Below, one piece after another: positions 8,137-18,125 of a DNA stretch of 64,000 nucleotides. The translations under genes were made by a program, and so were the position numbers. The notes beneath the pieces are model-generated. The model was not told the origin of the DNA. It did no database searches and was given only the letters and a program-made list of their open reading frames with translations. The DNA lies in contig NZ_KB902276.1 of assembly GCF_000379485.1 (NCBI RefSeq), positions 248,001 to 312,000 on the forward strand, given 5' to 3'. Numbering within the stretch: position 1 is the first letter of the stretch; every line of letters starts with the position of its first letter. The stretch is from Wenxinia marina DSM 24838 (lineage in GTDB: Bacteria > Pseudomonadota > Alphaproteobacteria > Rhodobacterales > Rhodobacteraceae).

Positions 8137-9275
8137 GGATCATCGGCCTCGGCCAGCGGATCGCCCACCTCGCCGGGCATTTCGCCAAGGCGGCGCCCGA
8201 GATGCAGTTCCTCGCCGTGTGCGACCCGTCCGACGTGCGCATGGGCCAGCTGACCGACCTCGGCGCCGAGCCGGCGACTTACGAGGACCCGGCCGAGATG
8301 CTGGCGGCGCACGAGTTCGACCTCCTCATGATCGGCTCGCCGAACCACCTGCACCTCGATCACCTGCGCCTCGCGCTGGAGTCCCCCGTGCCGCGCATCT
8401 TCGCCGAGAAGCCGGTCGTCATCTCCATCGACGAGACGATCGAGCTCGCCGGCCTCATCGCGCAGCACGACGGCGTCGCGCGGCTGATGGTCGGCATGGT
8501 CCTGCGCTACTCGCCGCTCTACCGCGCGCTGCGCGCCGCGCAGGCGGAGCACCTCGGCGAGATCATGTCGATCGAGGCGTCCGAGCACATCGCGCCCTAC
8601 CACGGGAGCTTCTTCATGCGGGACTGGCGGCGGGAGACCTCCATCTCCGGCGGCTTCATGCTCGAGAAGTGCTGCCACGACCTCGACCTCTACCAGGGCG
8701 TCGCGGGCGCGCGGCCGGCCCGGGTGGCCAGCTTCGGCGGCCGCAAGAAGTATCTCGCCCAGCACCGCCCGGCGGGCGAGCCGCAGTACCTCGGCGTCAT
8801 GGCGCCGCGCTGGGGCGGGATCAACGACGCCTTCTCGGGCGCGGGCGACATCGTGGACTACCAGACGGCGCTGGTGGAGTACGAGAACGGCGCCAACCTG
8901 TGCTTTCACACCAACCTCAACGTCCCCGACGAATTCCGCCGCTTCGCGGTGATCGGGCGCGACGGGATGGCCGAGGGCGACTTCATCCGCAACTTCTTCA
9001 AGGTCACGCTCAGCGACAGCGGGGAGACGGTGATCGACGAGGCGGAGGTGGTGAAGGACAGCTCGGGCGGCCATTACGGCGCGGACGGCGCCATGGCCGA
9101 CGACATCGTCGCCTACATCAAGGGCGAGATGTCCGAGCTGCCGCTCGACGTGATCGACGCGCTGGAGGCGGGCGTGACGGCGCTCGCGATGGATCAGGCG
9201 CGGACCGAGGGGCGGGTGGTCGACCTCGCCGAGGTCTGGCAACGCTTCGACGCCGCGCTGGGGCGGACCCCGTGA
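8127..9275 (+). CDS. Gfo/Idh/MocA family NAD(P)-dependent oxidoreductase
   Basis: A protein of 382 residues. The Rossmann start is VGIIGLGQRIAHLAGHFA, and the family AEKPVV motif is at about 93-98. The C-terminal alpha/beta domain includes EKCCHDLDLYQG with the likely catalytic His. The family oxidises or reduces sugars, inositols or glycosides, including glycoside cleavage by oxidation-elimination. Here it could modify the imported amino sugar. It overlaps cutC by 10 bp and ends in a GTGA overlap with the first permease gene. Substrate is unknown. Confidence 0.88.
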   Translation: MRVGIIGLGQRIAHLAGHFAKAAPEMQFLAVCDPSDVRMGQLTDLGAEPATYEDPAEMLAAHEFDLLMIGSPNHLHLDHLRLALESPVPRIFAEKPVVISIDETIELAGLIAQHDGVARLMVGMVLRYSPLYRALRAAQAEHLGEIMSIEASEHIAPYHGSFFMRDWRRETSISGGFMLEKCCHDLDLYQGVAGARPARVASFGGRKKYLAQHRPAGEPQYLGVMAPRWGGINDAFSGAGDIVDYQTALVEYENGANLCFHTNLNVPDEFRRFAVIGRDGMAEGDFIRNFFKVTLSDSGETVIDEAEVVKDSSGGHYGADGAMADDIVAYIKGEMSELPLDVIDALEAGVTALAMDQARTEGRVVDLAEVWQRFDAALGRTP

Positions 9276-10219
9276 GTCCGGTCGAGACCTCGCACCCGGC
9301 CTCGGCCGCCCCGGCGACCGCGGCGGCCGCGCCGGCGGTCGTCGCCGCGCCACGGCGGATCGACTGGTTTCCCTATCTGCTGCTGATCCCCGCCGCGCTC
9401 CTGACCCTCGTCATCGTCGCCTGGCCGCTGATCGAGACGTTCCGCCTGTCCTTCACCGACGCCTCGCTGCGCGGCGAGAGCTACGTCGGCGCCGAAAACT
9501 ACGTCGAGATCTTCGAGGACGACTTCGCCGAGATCATGATCCGGACCTTCATCTGGATGTTCCTCGGCGTGACGCTGAAGATCGTCATGGGCGTGATCGG
9601 CGCGGTGCTGCTGAACGCGGCGCTGCCCGGCCGCGCCATCTTCCGCATCCTCGTCATGCCGCCCTGGATCGTGCCGATCGCGATCGGCGTCTTCATGTGG
9701 TCGTGGATGTACAACGGCCAGTTCGGGATGATCTCGGGCCTCGCCCAGCGGTTCGGCCTGATCGACGGCCCGTTCGAGTTCCTCGCCTACGGCACCTCCG
9801 CCTTCCTCGCCACCGTCGTCACCGACGTCTGGGTCGGCACGCCGCTGGTCGCCCTGTACCTGCTGGCCGCGATGCAGAGCATCCCGACCGAGCTCTACGA
9901 GGCCGCCTGGACCGACGGCGCCGGCCGCTTCTACCGCTTCCGCCGGATCACCCTGCCGCTGATCGCACCGTCGATCTTCACGGTGGCGCTCCTCTCCGCG
10001 ATCTGGACGTTCAATTCCTTCGACATCATCTGGATCCTCACCGAGGGCGGGCCGCGCGGGTCCACCACCACGATGATCATCGACACCTACAAGACCGCGA
10101 TCTCCCGCTTCCGCTTCGGCGAGGGCGCGGCGCGGGCGGTGATGATCCTGGTCTGCCTGACCGCGTTCGCGGGCGCATACCTCGCCCTGATGGCGCGCAG
10201 CCAGAGGGACGCGCGATGA
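9272..10219 (+). CDS. CUT1 sugar ABC transporter permease (MalF/UgpA-type)
   Basis: A protein of 315 residues with a GTG start at 9272 overlapping the oxidoreductase stop. After an Ala/Pro-rich N-terminal tail (about 30 residues) there are six predicted membrane helices, the first at FPYLLLIPAALLTLVIVAWP. The EAA loop reads ELYEAAWTDGAGRFYRFRRI, which contacts the ATPase. It pairs with the next permease in the inner membrane. The context suggests uptake of GlcNAc or its oligosaccharides. Confidence 0.9.
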   Translation: MSPVETSHPASAAPATAAAAPAVVAAPRRIDWFPYLLLIPAALLTLVIVAWPLIETFRLSFTDASLRGESYVGAENYVEIFEDDFAEIMIRTFIWMFLGVTLKIVMGVIGAVLLNAALPGRAIFRILVMPPWIVPIAIGVFMWSWMYNGQFGMISGLAQRFGLIDGPFEFLAYGTSAFLATVVTDVWVGTPLVALYLLAAMQSIPTELYEAAWTDGAGRFYRFRRITLPLIAPSIFTVALLSAIWTFNSFDIIWILTEGGPRGSTTTMIIDTYKTAISRFRFGEGAARAVMILVCLTAFAGAYLALMARSQRDAR

Positions 10220-11058
10220 TCAACAAGTACACCCTGTGGGAGAAGGTCGGCCTCTACGCCGCGATCGCCGTCTTCCTGATCTTCATCCTCGCGCCCTTCG
10301 CCGAAGCCTTCATGGTCTCGCTGCGCCCGATCGAGAGCGTGTTCCGGGTGCCCTACCAGTTCTTCTCGGACGACATGACCTTCGCCGCCTACGTCGACAT
10401 GTGGTCCGAGGTGCCGGGGCTGGCGCGCTACATCTTCAACTCGTTCTTCATCGCCTTCTGCGTGACGGTGCTGGCGCTGATCTGCATCATTCCGGCGGCC
10501 TACTCGTTCTCGCGCTTCGACTACCGCGGCCGCAACTCGCTGCTGACCGCGTTCCTCGCGATCAACATGGTCGGCGCCGCGGTCCTCATCATCCCGCTCT
10601 ACAAGCTGATGTTCTCGCTCGGCCTGCTCAATTCCTACTGGTCGATGATCCTGCCCGGCGCGGCCTTCACCGTGCCGACGGGGATCTTCCTGATGCGCAG
10701 CTACTTCCTGCGTATCCCCAGGGAGCTGGAGGAAGCGGCCTACGTCGACGGGGCGGGGCGGGTCTACACCCTGTGGCGGGTGATCCTGCCGGTCGCGCTG
10801 CCGGGGATCGTCGTGGTCACGATCACCACCTTCATCACCGCCTACGCGCAGCAGTTCCTCTTCGCGCTGACCTTCAACGGCAAGGACGAGTTCCATCCGC
10901 TGACGGTCGGCCTGTACCAGTTCTTCGGCCGCGAACGAATCCTGTGGAACCAGGTCATGGCCGCAAGCCTGGTCGGCACCCTGCCGGTGCTGATCGTCTA
11001 CGTCTTCCTTCAGAAGTACATCGTCGCCGGGCTGACCGCCGGCGCGGTGAAGGAATGA
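10216..11058 (+). CDS. CUT1 sugar ABC transporter permease (MalG/UgpE-type)
   Basis: A protein of 280 residues. The start ATG 10216 overlaps the previous stop (ATGA). The first helix is LYAAIAVFLIFILAPFAEAF, and the EAA loop is ELEEAAYVDGAGRVYTLWRV. It ends in the GLTAGAVKE tail usual for MalG-type subunits. It forms the membrane channel with the 9272 gene product. Confidence 0.92.
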   Translation: MINKYTLWEKVGLYAAIAVFLIFILAPFAEAFMVSLRPIESVFRVPYQFFSDDMTFAAYVDMWSEVPGLARYIFNSFFIAFCVTVLALICIIPAAYSFSRFDYRGRNSLLTAFLAINMVGAAVLIIPLYKLMFSLGLLNSYWSMILPGAAFTVPTGIFLMRSYFLRIPRELEEAAYVDGAGRVYTLWRVILPVALPGIVVVTITTFITAYAQQFLFALTFNGKDEFHPLTVGLYQFFGRERILWNQVMAASLVGTLPVLIVYVFLQKYIVAGLTAGAVKE

Positions 11059-11089
11059 CGATCCGGTCGCAAAAACAGGGAGTAGACAC

Positions 11090-12307
11090 GTGAAACTCAC
11101 GCATCTGATGATCGCCTCCACGGCGCTGGCGGGCTCTGCCACGCTCGCAGCCGCGCAGGAGACGATCGACATCATCAACTGCGGCGCGGGCGACGACGCT
11201 GCCGCCGAGGTGCAGCAGGCCGACATCGAGGAATGGATGGCCGCGAACGAGGGCTACGAGGTCACGGTCGAGTACGTGCCATGGGGCCAGTGCCAGGAGC
11301 GGGCAATCACGCTGGCCGCCGCCGGCGATCCGGCCGCGATCAGCTACATGGGCAGCCGCGTGCTCAAGCAGCTCGCCGGGTCGGGCCTGATCCGTCCCTT
11401 CGACCTGACCGAGGAAGAGGCGAACAGCTACGAGTCCTCCGTCCTGTCCACCGTCCAGTTCGACGGCCAGGTCTGGGGCCTGCCGCGCGCCTTCTCGACC
11501 AAGGCCCTCTACTGGAACAAGGGCCTGTTCGAAGAGGCCGGCCTCGACATGCCCGACGGCCCGCAGAGCTGGGACGACGTGATGACCGCCGCGCAGGCGA
11601 TCACCGAGAACACCGACGCCGCCGGCATCGGCATCCCGGCCGCCGAGTTCGACAACACGATGCACGAGTTCCTGAACTGGCTCTACGCCAATGGGGGCGA
11701 GGTCATCGACGCCGACGGCAACGTCGTGTTCGACAGCCCGAACAACATCGAGACGCTGCAGTTCATGGCCGATCTCGCGCCCTACATGGAAGAGGGCCCG
11801 CTGGCCTACGACCGGGCCGAGCTGGAGCCGCTGTTCCGCGAGGGGCAGATCGCGATGTACACCAACGGCGGCTGGGGCCGCGCCGTGACCGGCGACGTCG
11901 ACTACGGCATCGCCCCGATCCCCGGCGGCCCGTCGGGCGACGGCCCGTCGACGCTCCTCATCACCGACAGCCTCGTCGTGTTCGAGGGCTCGGGCGTCGA
12001 GGAGGCGGCGATGGATCTGGTCAAGTTCCTCACCGACACCGAGCGCCAGGCAGAGTTCGACGAGGGCGGCGGCTGGACCCCGATCCGCGCCACCGCGCGC
12101 TCTGACGAGCTGATGGCGAACGATCCCAGCTGGACCGTCTTCATCGAGGCGGTGCCGACCGGCGGGCCGGAGCCGTCGGTGGTCGACTACGTCGCCATGC
12201 AGGACGTGATGAACGCCGCGATCCAAGACGTCATCACCGGCGACGCCACCCCCGAGGAGGCCGCCGCCGAGGCGCAGGCCGAACTGGAAGAGCTGGCGGC
12301 CGAGTAA
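11090..12307 (+). CDS. extracellular sugar-binding protein of ABC transporter
   Basis: A protein of 405 residues with a GTG start at 11090 and an AGGGAG ribosome-binding site 5' of it. A Sec signal peptide (about 22 residues) ends at an AAA-type site, ATLAAAQ. The mature part has family 1 solute-binding features, for example GLPRAFSTKALYWNKGLFEEAG and GQIAMYTNGGWGRA. It binds the substrate in the periplasm and delivers it to the permease pair. Context points to amino sugars; the ligand is not shown by sequence. A strong stem-loop follows directly at 12317-12342. Confidence 0.9.
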   Translation: MKLTHLMIASTALAGSATLAAAQETIDIINCGAGDDAAAEVQQADIEEWMAANEGYEVTVEYVPWGQCQERAITLAAAGDPAAISYMGSRVLKQLAGSGLIRPFDLTEEEANSYESSVLSTVQFDGQVWGLPRAFSTKALYWNKGLFEEAGLDMPDGPQSWDDVMTAAQAITENTDAAGIGIPAAEFDNTMHEFLNWLYANGGEVIDADGNVVFDSPNNIETLQFMADLAPYMEEGPLAYDRAELEPLFREGQIAMYTNGGWGRAVTGDVDYGIAPIPGGPSGDGPSTLLITDSLVVFEGSGVEEAAMDLVKFLTDTERQAEFDEGGGWTPIRATARSDELMANDPSWTVFIEAVPTGGPEPSVVDYVAMQDVMNAAIQDVITGDATPEEAAAEAQAELEELAAE

Positions 12308-12316
12308 GGCCGCCCG

Positions 12317-12342
12317 GGCAGGGGCGCATCTTCGCCCCTGCC
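12317..12342 (+). terminator. perfect stem-loop after the binding-protein gene
   Basis: GGCAGGGGCG-catctt-CGCCCCTGCC forms a 10-bp perfect stem with a 6-nt loop, 10 bases after the stop codon. There is no T-run. Since the operon continues 69 bases later with the ATPase gene, it is more likely a partial terminator or an mRNA-stabilising 3' end for the highly needed binding-protein message than a full stop. Confidence 0.6.
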
Positions 12343-12410
12343 ACCCCTCAGCGTACGCGGCCCGCCCTCGCCGGGGCCCGCCGCCCTCCTGCCGGACGAA
12401 GGACCCCGAC

Positions 12411-13525
<1,115 letters not shown>

Positions 13526-13526
<1 letters not shown>

Positions 13527-14302
13527 TGCGCATCGTCATCTGCGACGACGCCGCCGCGGCCACGCGGACGGCGGTGGACCGGATCGCCGCGGCGCTCCGC
13601 GCGCGGCCCGCCTCCGTGCTCGGCCTCGCCACCGGCGGCACGATGGAGCCGGTCTACGAGGGGCTCATCGCCGCGCACCGGGACGGGCTGTCCTTCGCGC
13701 AGGCGGTCAGCTTCAACCTCGACGAATATGTCGGCCTGCCGCCCGGCCATCCGCAGAGCTACCGCAGCTACATGCAGCGGCACCTGTTCGACCACGTGGA
13801 TATCGCGCCCGAGCGGACCTTCGTGCCCTCGGGCGAGGGCGACCCGCAGGCGGCCTCGGACGCCTACGAGGCCGCGCTGCGCGCGCACGGGCCGCTCGAC
13901 CTGCAGCTGCTCGGCCTCGGCCATAACGGGCACATCGGCTTCAACGAGCCCGGCTCGTCCCTTGCCTCGCGGACGCGGGAGAAGTTGCTGACGCGCACCA
14001 CGCGCGAGGCGAACGCCCGCTTCTTCAAGGAGGGCGAGACGCCGCCGCGCTCGGCCGTGACCATGGGGATCGGCACCATCCTCGAGGCGCGGTCGATCCT
14101 CGTCCTCGCCCTCGGGGCGGGCAAGGCGGCGGCGGTGCAGGGCACGGTCGAGGGGCCGGTGACGGCGATGTGCCCGGGCTCCGCCCTGCAGATGCACCCC
14201 GACGTGACGATGATCGTCGATTCCGCCGCCGCGGCGGACCTCTCGCTCGCCGACTTCTACCGCGAGGCCGAGGCGCTGCGCCGCTCCCGCGAGGGCGGCT
14301 GA
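13526..14302 (+). CDS. nagB: glucosamine-6-phosphate deaminase
   Basis: A protein of 258 residues. It converts glucosamine-6-P into fructose-6-P and ammonia. Visible NagB features are LGLATGGTMEPVYEGL (phosphate loop), SFNLDEYVGLPPGHPQSY with the catalytic Asp, and LLGLGHNGHIGFNEPG with the catalytic His. It completes the path started by the kinase and NagA of the divergent operon. It overlaps the ATPase stop by one base. A second possible deaminase is the SIS protein at 5324-6391. Confidence 0.93.
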
Positions 14303-14339
14303 CGCTGGACAGCGCCGCCGCGGCGTGGTGGGTGGCCCC

Positions 14340-15134
14340 ATGATCGACTGGACCGACGCCTTCGAGAACGGCGCCTACATCGCCGGCGCGGCGGACATCG
14401 TCGTCCGCTGGGCCGATGCCGCAAGCGACTTCCGCGACGCGCACCCGCCCGAGGTGCTGGCCTGGGGCGACCACCCGCGGCAGGCGGTGGACCTGTGGCG
14501 ACCGGAGGGGGAGGCGCGCGGCCTCGCGGTGTTCCTCCACGGCGGCTACTGGAAGGCGTTCGACCGTACCGACTGGTCCCACCTCGCGGCCGGCGCGCTG
14601 GCCCGCGGCTGGGCGGTCGCGCTGCCGGGCTACCGGCTGGCGCCGGAGGTCCGGGTGAGCGAGATCGTCCACGACGCCGCGGCCGGCGTGCAGGCGGCCG
14701 CGGAGGCGGTGGGCGGGCCGATCCGCCTCGCCGGGCACTCCGCCGGCGGCCATCTCGTCCTGCGCCTCGCGGGCGCCGACGCACCCCTTGCCTCCGCCGT
14801 GCGCGAGCGGATCGGCCGCGTCGTCTCGATCAGCGGCGTCCACGACCTGCGGCCGCTCCGCCTCGCAGCGATGAACGAGGTCCTGCGTCTCGACGAAGCC
14901 GAGGCGGAGGCCGAGAGCGCCGTCCTGCGCCCGCCGCCGCCCGGGCCTGCGACCCTCTGGGTCGGCGCCGCCGAGCGGCCGGAGTTCCTGCGCCAGACCC
15001 GCGCCCTCGGCGAGGCGTGGGGCCGGGCGGGCGGCGACGTGCGCGAGGTCTACGACCCGGGCCGCAACCATTTCACCGTGGTCGACGCGCTCGCCGACCC
15101 GGGCTCCCCGCTGACGGAGGCGTGGCTGGCATGA
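14340..15134 (+). CDS. alpha/beta hydrolase, probable kynurenine formamidase
   Basis: A protein of 264 residues. HGGYW (67-71) is the oxyanion-hole motif of the alpha/beta-hydrolase type of arylformamidase, and GHSAGGH (132-138) holds nucleophile S134. DPGRNHF near the C-terminus supplies the catalytic His. The enzyme would hydrolyse N-formyl-kynurenine to kynurenine and formate. The very next gene, overlapping by 4 bp, is kynureninase, which strongly supports this. ATG 14340 is chosen; GTG codons at 14325 and 14328 are in-frame alternatives. No tryptophan dioxygenase gene is in the window. Confidence 0.82.
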   Translation: MIDWTDAFENGAYIAGAADIVVRWADAASDFRDAHPPEVLAWGDHPRQAVDLWRPEGEARGLAVFLHGGYWKAFDRTDWSHLAAGALARGWAVALPGYRLAPEVRVSEIVHDAAAGVQAAAEAVGGPIRLAGHSAGGHLVLRLAGADAPLASAVRERIGRVVSISGVHDLRPLRLAAMNEVLRLDEAEAEAESAVLRPPPPGPATLWVGAAERPEFLRQTRALGEAWGRAGGDVREVYDPGRNHFTVVDALADPGSPLTEAWLA

Positions 15135-16315
15135 CTCTCCCCCGAAAGGACCTCTTCGTGCTGCCCGAGGGGGTGACCTACCTCGACGGCAACTCCCTCG
15201 GCCCGCTGCCGAAGACGGCCGCCGCGCGGCTGGCGCAGGCGGCGGAGGCGGAGTGGGGGCGGATGCTGATCCGCGGCTGGAACGACGCCGGATGGATGGC
15301 GCAGCCCGCCCGCCTCGGCGACGCGATCGGCCGGCTGATCGGTGCGCCGGAGGGCACGACGGTCGTCGGCGACACGCTGTCGATCAAGGTCTACCAGGCC
15401 CTCGCCGCCGCGCTGGAGCTGCGACCGGACCGGCGGGTGATCCTGTCGGACACCGGCAACTTCCCGACCGACCTCTACATGGCCGAGGGCCTGATCCGCA
15501 GCCTCGGGCAGGGGCACGAGCTGCGCCTCGTCGCGCCCGAGGCGGTGGCGGAGGCCATCGACGAGGACGTCGCGGTCCTGATGCTCACCGAGGTGGACTA
15601 CCGCACCGGCCGCCGCCACGACATGCCCGCGCTGCTCGCCCGCGCCCACGAGGCCGGCGCGCTGACGATCTGGGACCTCGCCCATTCCGCCGGCGCCGTG
15701 CCGGTCGACGTGACCGCGGCGGAGGCCGACTTCGCCGTCGGCTGCACCTACAAGTACCTCAACGCCGGCCCCGGCGCCCCCGCCTTCATCCACGTCGCCC
15801 CGCGCCACGCCCATGTCACGCCGGCCCTGTCCGGCTGGCTCGGTCACGCCGCGCCCTTCGCGTTCGAGACCGGCTACCGCCCCGCCGGCGGGGCCGAGAG
15901 GATGCGCGTCGGCACGCCGCCGGTCCTGCAGATGGCCGCGCTGGAGGCGGCGCTGGAGGTCTGGGAGGACATCGACATGGGCGAGATCCGCGCCCGCTCC
16001 ATCGGTCTGTCGGAGCGGTTCATCGCGGGCGTCGAGCGCGCGTGCCCCGACCTCGCCCTCGCCTCGCCGCGCGATCCGGCGCAGCGCGGCAGCCAGGTCT
16101 CCTTCGCCCACCCCGAGGGCTACGCGATCGTGCAGGCGCTGATCGCCCGGGGCGTGATCGGCGATTTCCGCGGGCCGGACATCCTGCGCTTCGGCATCAC
16201 GCCGCTTTATCTCGACGAGGGCGACATCGACCGTGCGGTCTCCGTCCTGGCCGAGGTGATGGACGGCCGGCTCTGGGACGATCCCGCCTACCGCACCCGC
16301 CGCGCCGTCACCTAG
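15131..16315 (+). CDS. kynU: kynureninase
   Basis: A protein of 394 residues, a PLP enzyme that splits kynurenine into anthranilate and alanine. Family signatures: YLDGNSLGPLPK (17-28), TEVDYRTGRRHDM (153-165), WDLAHSAGA with D182, and CTYKYLNAGPGAP with the PLP lysine K208. GTPP follows (MRVGTPPVLQ). The gene is translationally coupled to the formamidase. Its stop codon shares CTAG with the convergent TauE/SafE gene. Confidence 0.93.
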   Translation: MTLPRKDLFVLPEGVTYLDGNSLGPLPKTAAARLAQAAEAEWGRMLIRGWNDAGWMAQPARLGDAIGRLIGAPEGTTVVGDTLSIKVYQALAAALELRPDRRVILSDTGNFPTDLYMAEGLIRSLGQGHELRLVAPEAVAEAIDEDVAVLMLTEVDYRTGRRHDMPALLARAHEAGALTIWDLAHSAGAVPVDVTAAEADFAVGCTYKYLNAGPGAPAFIHVAPRHAHVTPALSGWLGHAAPFAFETGYRPAGGAERMRVGTPPVLQMAALEAALEVWEDIDMGEIRARSIGLSERFIAGVERACPDLALASPRDPAQRGSQVSFAHPEGYAIVQALIARGVIGDFRGPDILRFGITPLYLDEGDIDRAVSVLAEVMDGRLWDDPAYRTRRAVT

Positions 16316-17064
16316 AGTCCGCGCACGCCGCCCCAGATCAGCCTTGCGGCGAGGAGCAGCAGGACGACGTCCAGCGCCCGCCGGAAGCGGGCGTCGCTCA
16401 TCCGGTTCAGCACCTGGCCCCCAGCCAGCGTACCGAGGAACCCCGCCGCGATCATCGCGGCCACGAGCCAGGCCCAGTCCGCGAAGGCGAAGCCGAGCAG
16501 GCCGAACGCGGCCGTCTTCACCCCGTGCTGCACGACCATCAGCCCCGCGTGGGTCGCGACGTGGCCGTGGCGGGGCAGGTGGTGGCTGCGGACGAAGGTG
16601 GCGACGAACGGCCCGGTCGCGCCGAAGAACATCGTCAGGAAGCTGGAGACGGCGCCCACGGTGAAGGGCCAGTCGCGGACCCCCTTCGGCGGGCGGCCGA
16701 GGACGCTCCATACGATGAACAGTCCGACGCCCAGCTGCACCGCCGCCGGCGGCAGGCTCACCGCGATCATCCCGCCCGCGCCCGCGCCGAGGATCGAGCC
16801 GGCGACGAAGGCCGGGAACATGGTCCAGACCACGTGCCGCAGCGTGACCACCGCCCGCCCGAGGTTGGAGCCGATCTGGATCACCCCGTGCGTCGGGATC
16901 AGCGCCGCTGGCGGCACCAGCGTCGCCATGATGGCGAGGAGGAACGCGCCGCCGCCGATGCCGAAGGCCACGGTGATGAAGGAGCCGGCGAAGCTGGCGC
17001 CGAGCAGCAGCGCGGCGGCGCCGGCGGCGAGGCCGTCGGGGAGGAAGGGGACGAGCCAGGTCAC
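16312..17064 (-). CDS. sulfite exporter TauE/SafE family membrane protein
   Basis: A protein of 250 residues with a GTG start at 17064. It is hydrophobic throughout, with about seven or eight membrane helices. PTHGVIQIGSNLGRA and GATGPFVATF fit the TauE/SafE (DUF81) family. Members are proposed to export sulfite or other small organosulfur anions, but substrates are mostly unknown. It converges on kynU with stop codons overlapping in CTAG (16312-16315). Confidence 0.85.
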   Translation of the reverse strand: MTWLVPFLPDGLAAGAAALLLGASFAGSFITVAFGIGGGAFLLAIMATLVPPAALIPTHGVIQIGSNLGRAVVTLRHVVWTMFPAFVAGSILGAGAGGMIAVSLPPAAVQLGVGLFIVWSVLGRPPKGVRDWPFTVGAVSSFLTMFFGATGPFVATFVRSHHLPRHGHVATHAGLMVVQHGVKTAAFGLLGFAFADWAWLVAAMIAAGFLGTLAGGQVLNRMSDARFRRALDVVLLLLAARLIWGGVRGL

Positions 17065-17143
17065 GCGCGCACCGCCACGGGTGCGGCGGGGCAGGAGCGC
17101 GTCCGGAGGGGCAGGGGGCTGGTCCGCATGGGCGACTCCAATT

Positions 17144-17159
17144 GTATGCCGTCGTATAC
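17144..17159. promoter_or_regulatory. candidate operator upstream of the 17255 gene
   Basis: GTATGC-CGTC-GTATAC is an imperfect inverted repeat (one mismatch) inside TTGTATGCCGTCGTATACCA. GTATAC-rich palindromes are common for GntR/FCD regulators, but no such gene is in the window. It lies between the divergent TauE/SafE and 17255 genes. Confidence 0.3.
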
Positions 17160-17254
17160 CATGTTCGCGGCATAGCGCCAGAGCCCGCCCCGATGCTGGC
17201 GTTCAGGACGGGCCGGGCGTACTCGGGCGGGCACTGGCGGACGGAGGACCCACC

Positions 17255-18118
17255 ATGAAACTTGCCTTCATCGGATTCGGCGAAGCCGGTCGTGCCTTTG
17301 CCAACAGCCTGCAACGTAGCGGGTCAACGGTGACGGCCGCCTACGACCTGAAGGACACGGACGAGATGGCGGAGGCGATGGCCTCCCGCGGCATCCGCCG
17401 GGCCGCCGCTCCGGCCGATGCGGTGCGGGACGCCGACTGGATCGTCTCCGCCGTGACCGCGGACCAGAGCCTCGCCGCCGCCGAGGGCGTCGCGCCGCAC
17501 CTCGTCCGGGGCCAGGTCTTCGTCGACATCAATTCCGTTGCTCCGGGCCGCAAGCGGGCGACGGCGGCCCTCATCGAGGGGGCGGGCGCCCGCTACCTCG
17601 ACATGGCGGTGATGGCGCCGGTCCATCCGCGCGGCCACGCGACGCCGGTCCTCATCGCCGGGCGCGAGGCGCAGGCGCTGCTGCCGGCGCTGCTCTCCGC
17701 CGGCTTCGCCGCGGACGTGGCGGGGGAGGCGCCCGGCGAGGCGACGGCGATCAAGATGGTCCGCTCGCTGTTCGTGAAGGGGCTGGAGGCGATCACGACC
17801 GAGGCGCTGATTGCCGCGTCGGCATCGGGCTGCCACGACCGCGTGCTGGCCTCGCTGTCGGAGAGCTATCCCGCCCTCGGGTGGCCCGACATCGCCGCCT
17901 ACCAGGCCGAGCGGATGCTGAAGCACGGGGCCCGCCGCGCCGCCGAGATGCGCGAGAGCGCGGCGACGCTGGACGATCTGGGCCTCAACGGCGCCCTCGC
18001 GGCCGCCATCGCCGCCAGCCACGACGCGATGGGCGCGCTGCCGCTGGACGACCTGCCGGAGGGGCCGCTCGCCGAGGGCTTCGCCCGGCTCGCCGCGCTG
18101 CGGACCGGGCGCGGCTGA
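17255..18118 (+). CDS. NAD(P)-dependent oxidoreductase, 3-hydroxyisobutyrate dehydrogenase-like with DUF1932-type C-terminus
   Basis: A protein of 287 residues. The N-terminal NAD-binding part starts KLAFIGFGEAGRAFANSL, followed by VDINSVAPGRK (substrate-binding stretch of 6PGDH/HIBADH enzymes) and KMVRSLFVKGLEAI, with the catalytic Lys of the family. The C-terminal helical part resembles DUF1932. It would oxidise a beta-hydroxyacid; the substrate is not known. GGAGG lies upstream of the ATG. It stands alone between two divergently organised units. Confidence 0.82.
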   Translation: MKLAFIGFGEAGRAFANSLQRSGSTVTAAYDLKDTDEMAEAMASRGIRRAAAPADAVRDADWIVSAVTADQSLAAAEGVAPHLVRGQVFVDINSVAPGRKRATAALIEGAGARYLDMAVMAPVHPRGHATPVLIAGREAQALLPALLSAGFAADVAGEAPGEATAIKMVRSLFVKGLEAITTEALIAASASGCHDRVLASLSESYPALGWPDIAAYQAERMLKHGARRAAEMRESAATLDDLGLNGALAAAIAASHDAMGALPLDDLPEGPLAEGFARLAALRTGRG

Positions 18119-18125
18119 CCGCGCC

